Below are positions 63,917 through 64,000 of a stretch of 64,000 nt of DNA, one piece after another. The DNA lies in assembly GCF_003324185.1 (NCBI RefSeq), contig NZ_PXUP01000001.1:186001-250000 (forward strand), read 5' to 3'. Each line of letters opens with the position of its first letter. Position 1 is the first letter of the stretch. The position numbers were made by a program, and so were the translations under genes. Source of the stretch: Faecalibacterium prausnitzii (GTDB lineage Bacteria; Bacillota; Clostridia; Oscillospirales; Ruminococcaceae). Under the pieces are notes generated by a model. The model did not search any database and was not told the DNA's origin. It saw only the letters and a program-made list of their open reading frames with translations.

Positions 63917-64000
63917 GGTTCGGTTTCCTTTGCAGGGTAGACGATCTACCGCAATTTTCAAAAACAATGTCTGTCAAAACGGAAACGTGTCCGCAGCTCA

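Overview
The window looks like a chromosome segment of a gut Clostridia/Oscillospiraceae bacterium, most probably Faecalibacterium. This is inferred from the high-GC core genes, a split transketolase, an ATP-type PEP carboxykinase, a sugar-acid locus and the style of the intergenic repeats; no 16S rRNA gene is present to prove it. Core genes (about 1-11.6 kb and 43.7-64 kb) are GC-rich and ordinary. They flank a 32-kb lower-GC accessory island that ends at a tRNA-Lys gene.

Left core (1-11.6 kb): a truncated but unusual LysR-type regulator fused in frame to a tyrosine-phosphatase domain, a MITE-like fold-back repeat, nagB, an ECF-transporter S component, the two-gene transketolase, and an oppABCDF-like peptide transporter whose binding protein has no visible export signal.

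Island part 1 (about 11.7-27.5 kb): four 21-bp iterons; an AAA+ ATPase/nuclease gene bracketed by 37-bp repeats; a small membrane protein; an XRE-like protein; and a type I restriction-modification operon (half-size S, M, DUF4145 protein, full S, a 57-codon gene, a membrane protein, R, and a YgjP-like metallopeptidase). Decayed ParB/Rep/DnaC remnants follow, then intact xis and int genes. Its right end is an 85-bp copy of the tRNA-Lys 3' end and terminator.

Island part 2 (about 27.5-43.7 kb): a second integrative mobilizable element between two 85-bp att repeats. Its cargo is a small DUF6061-like gene, a stand-alone structured RNA with two 52-nt-spaced repeats that show compensatory base changes, a 600-residue DUF4365-like protein, and a PBECR4-like protein preceded by its own promoter, structured leader and terminator. 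It also carries an MacB-type ABC transporter with a two-component system. The backbone is an oriT candidate, mobC, a MOBP relaxase, a CHC2 primase, a P4-like helicase, a GCGCCC-rich origin candidate, xis and int. The intact tRNA-Lys lies at 43631-43706.

Right core (43.7-64 kb): a permuted NlpC/P60-like hydrolase, a frameshifted secreted Cys-rich protein, pckA, trxA, a lipoprotein FAD/FMN reductase with a divergent LysR regulator, and a sugar-acid locus (GntP permease, IlvD/Edd dehydratase, FadR-type regulator). These are followed by a GNAT acetyltransferase, prmA-rsmE, a divergent PTS enzyme I-like protein overlapping a patatin, a HAD hydrolase, a family 2 glycosyltransferase, and a LytTR regulator with a degenerate receiver domain.

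The most promising candidates for something undescribed are the covarying repeat RNA and the RNA-terminator-effector layout on the second element, the LysR-phosphatase fusion, and the repeat-bracketed ATPase cassette.
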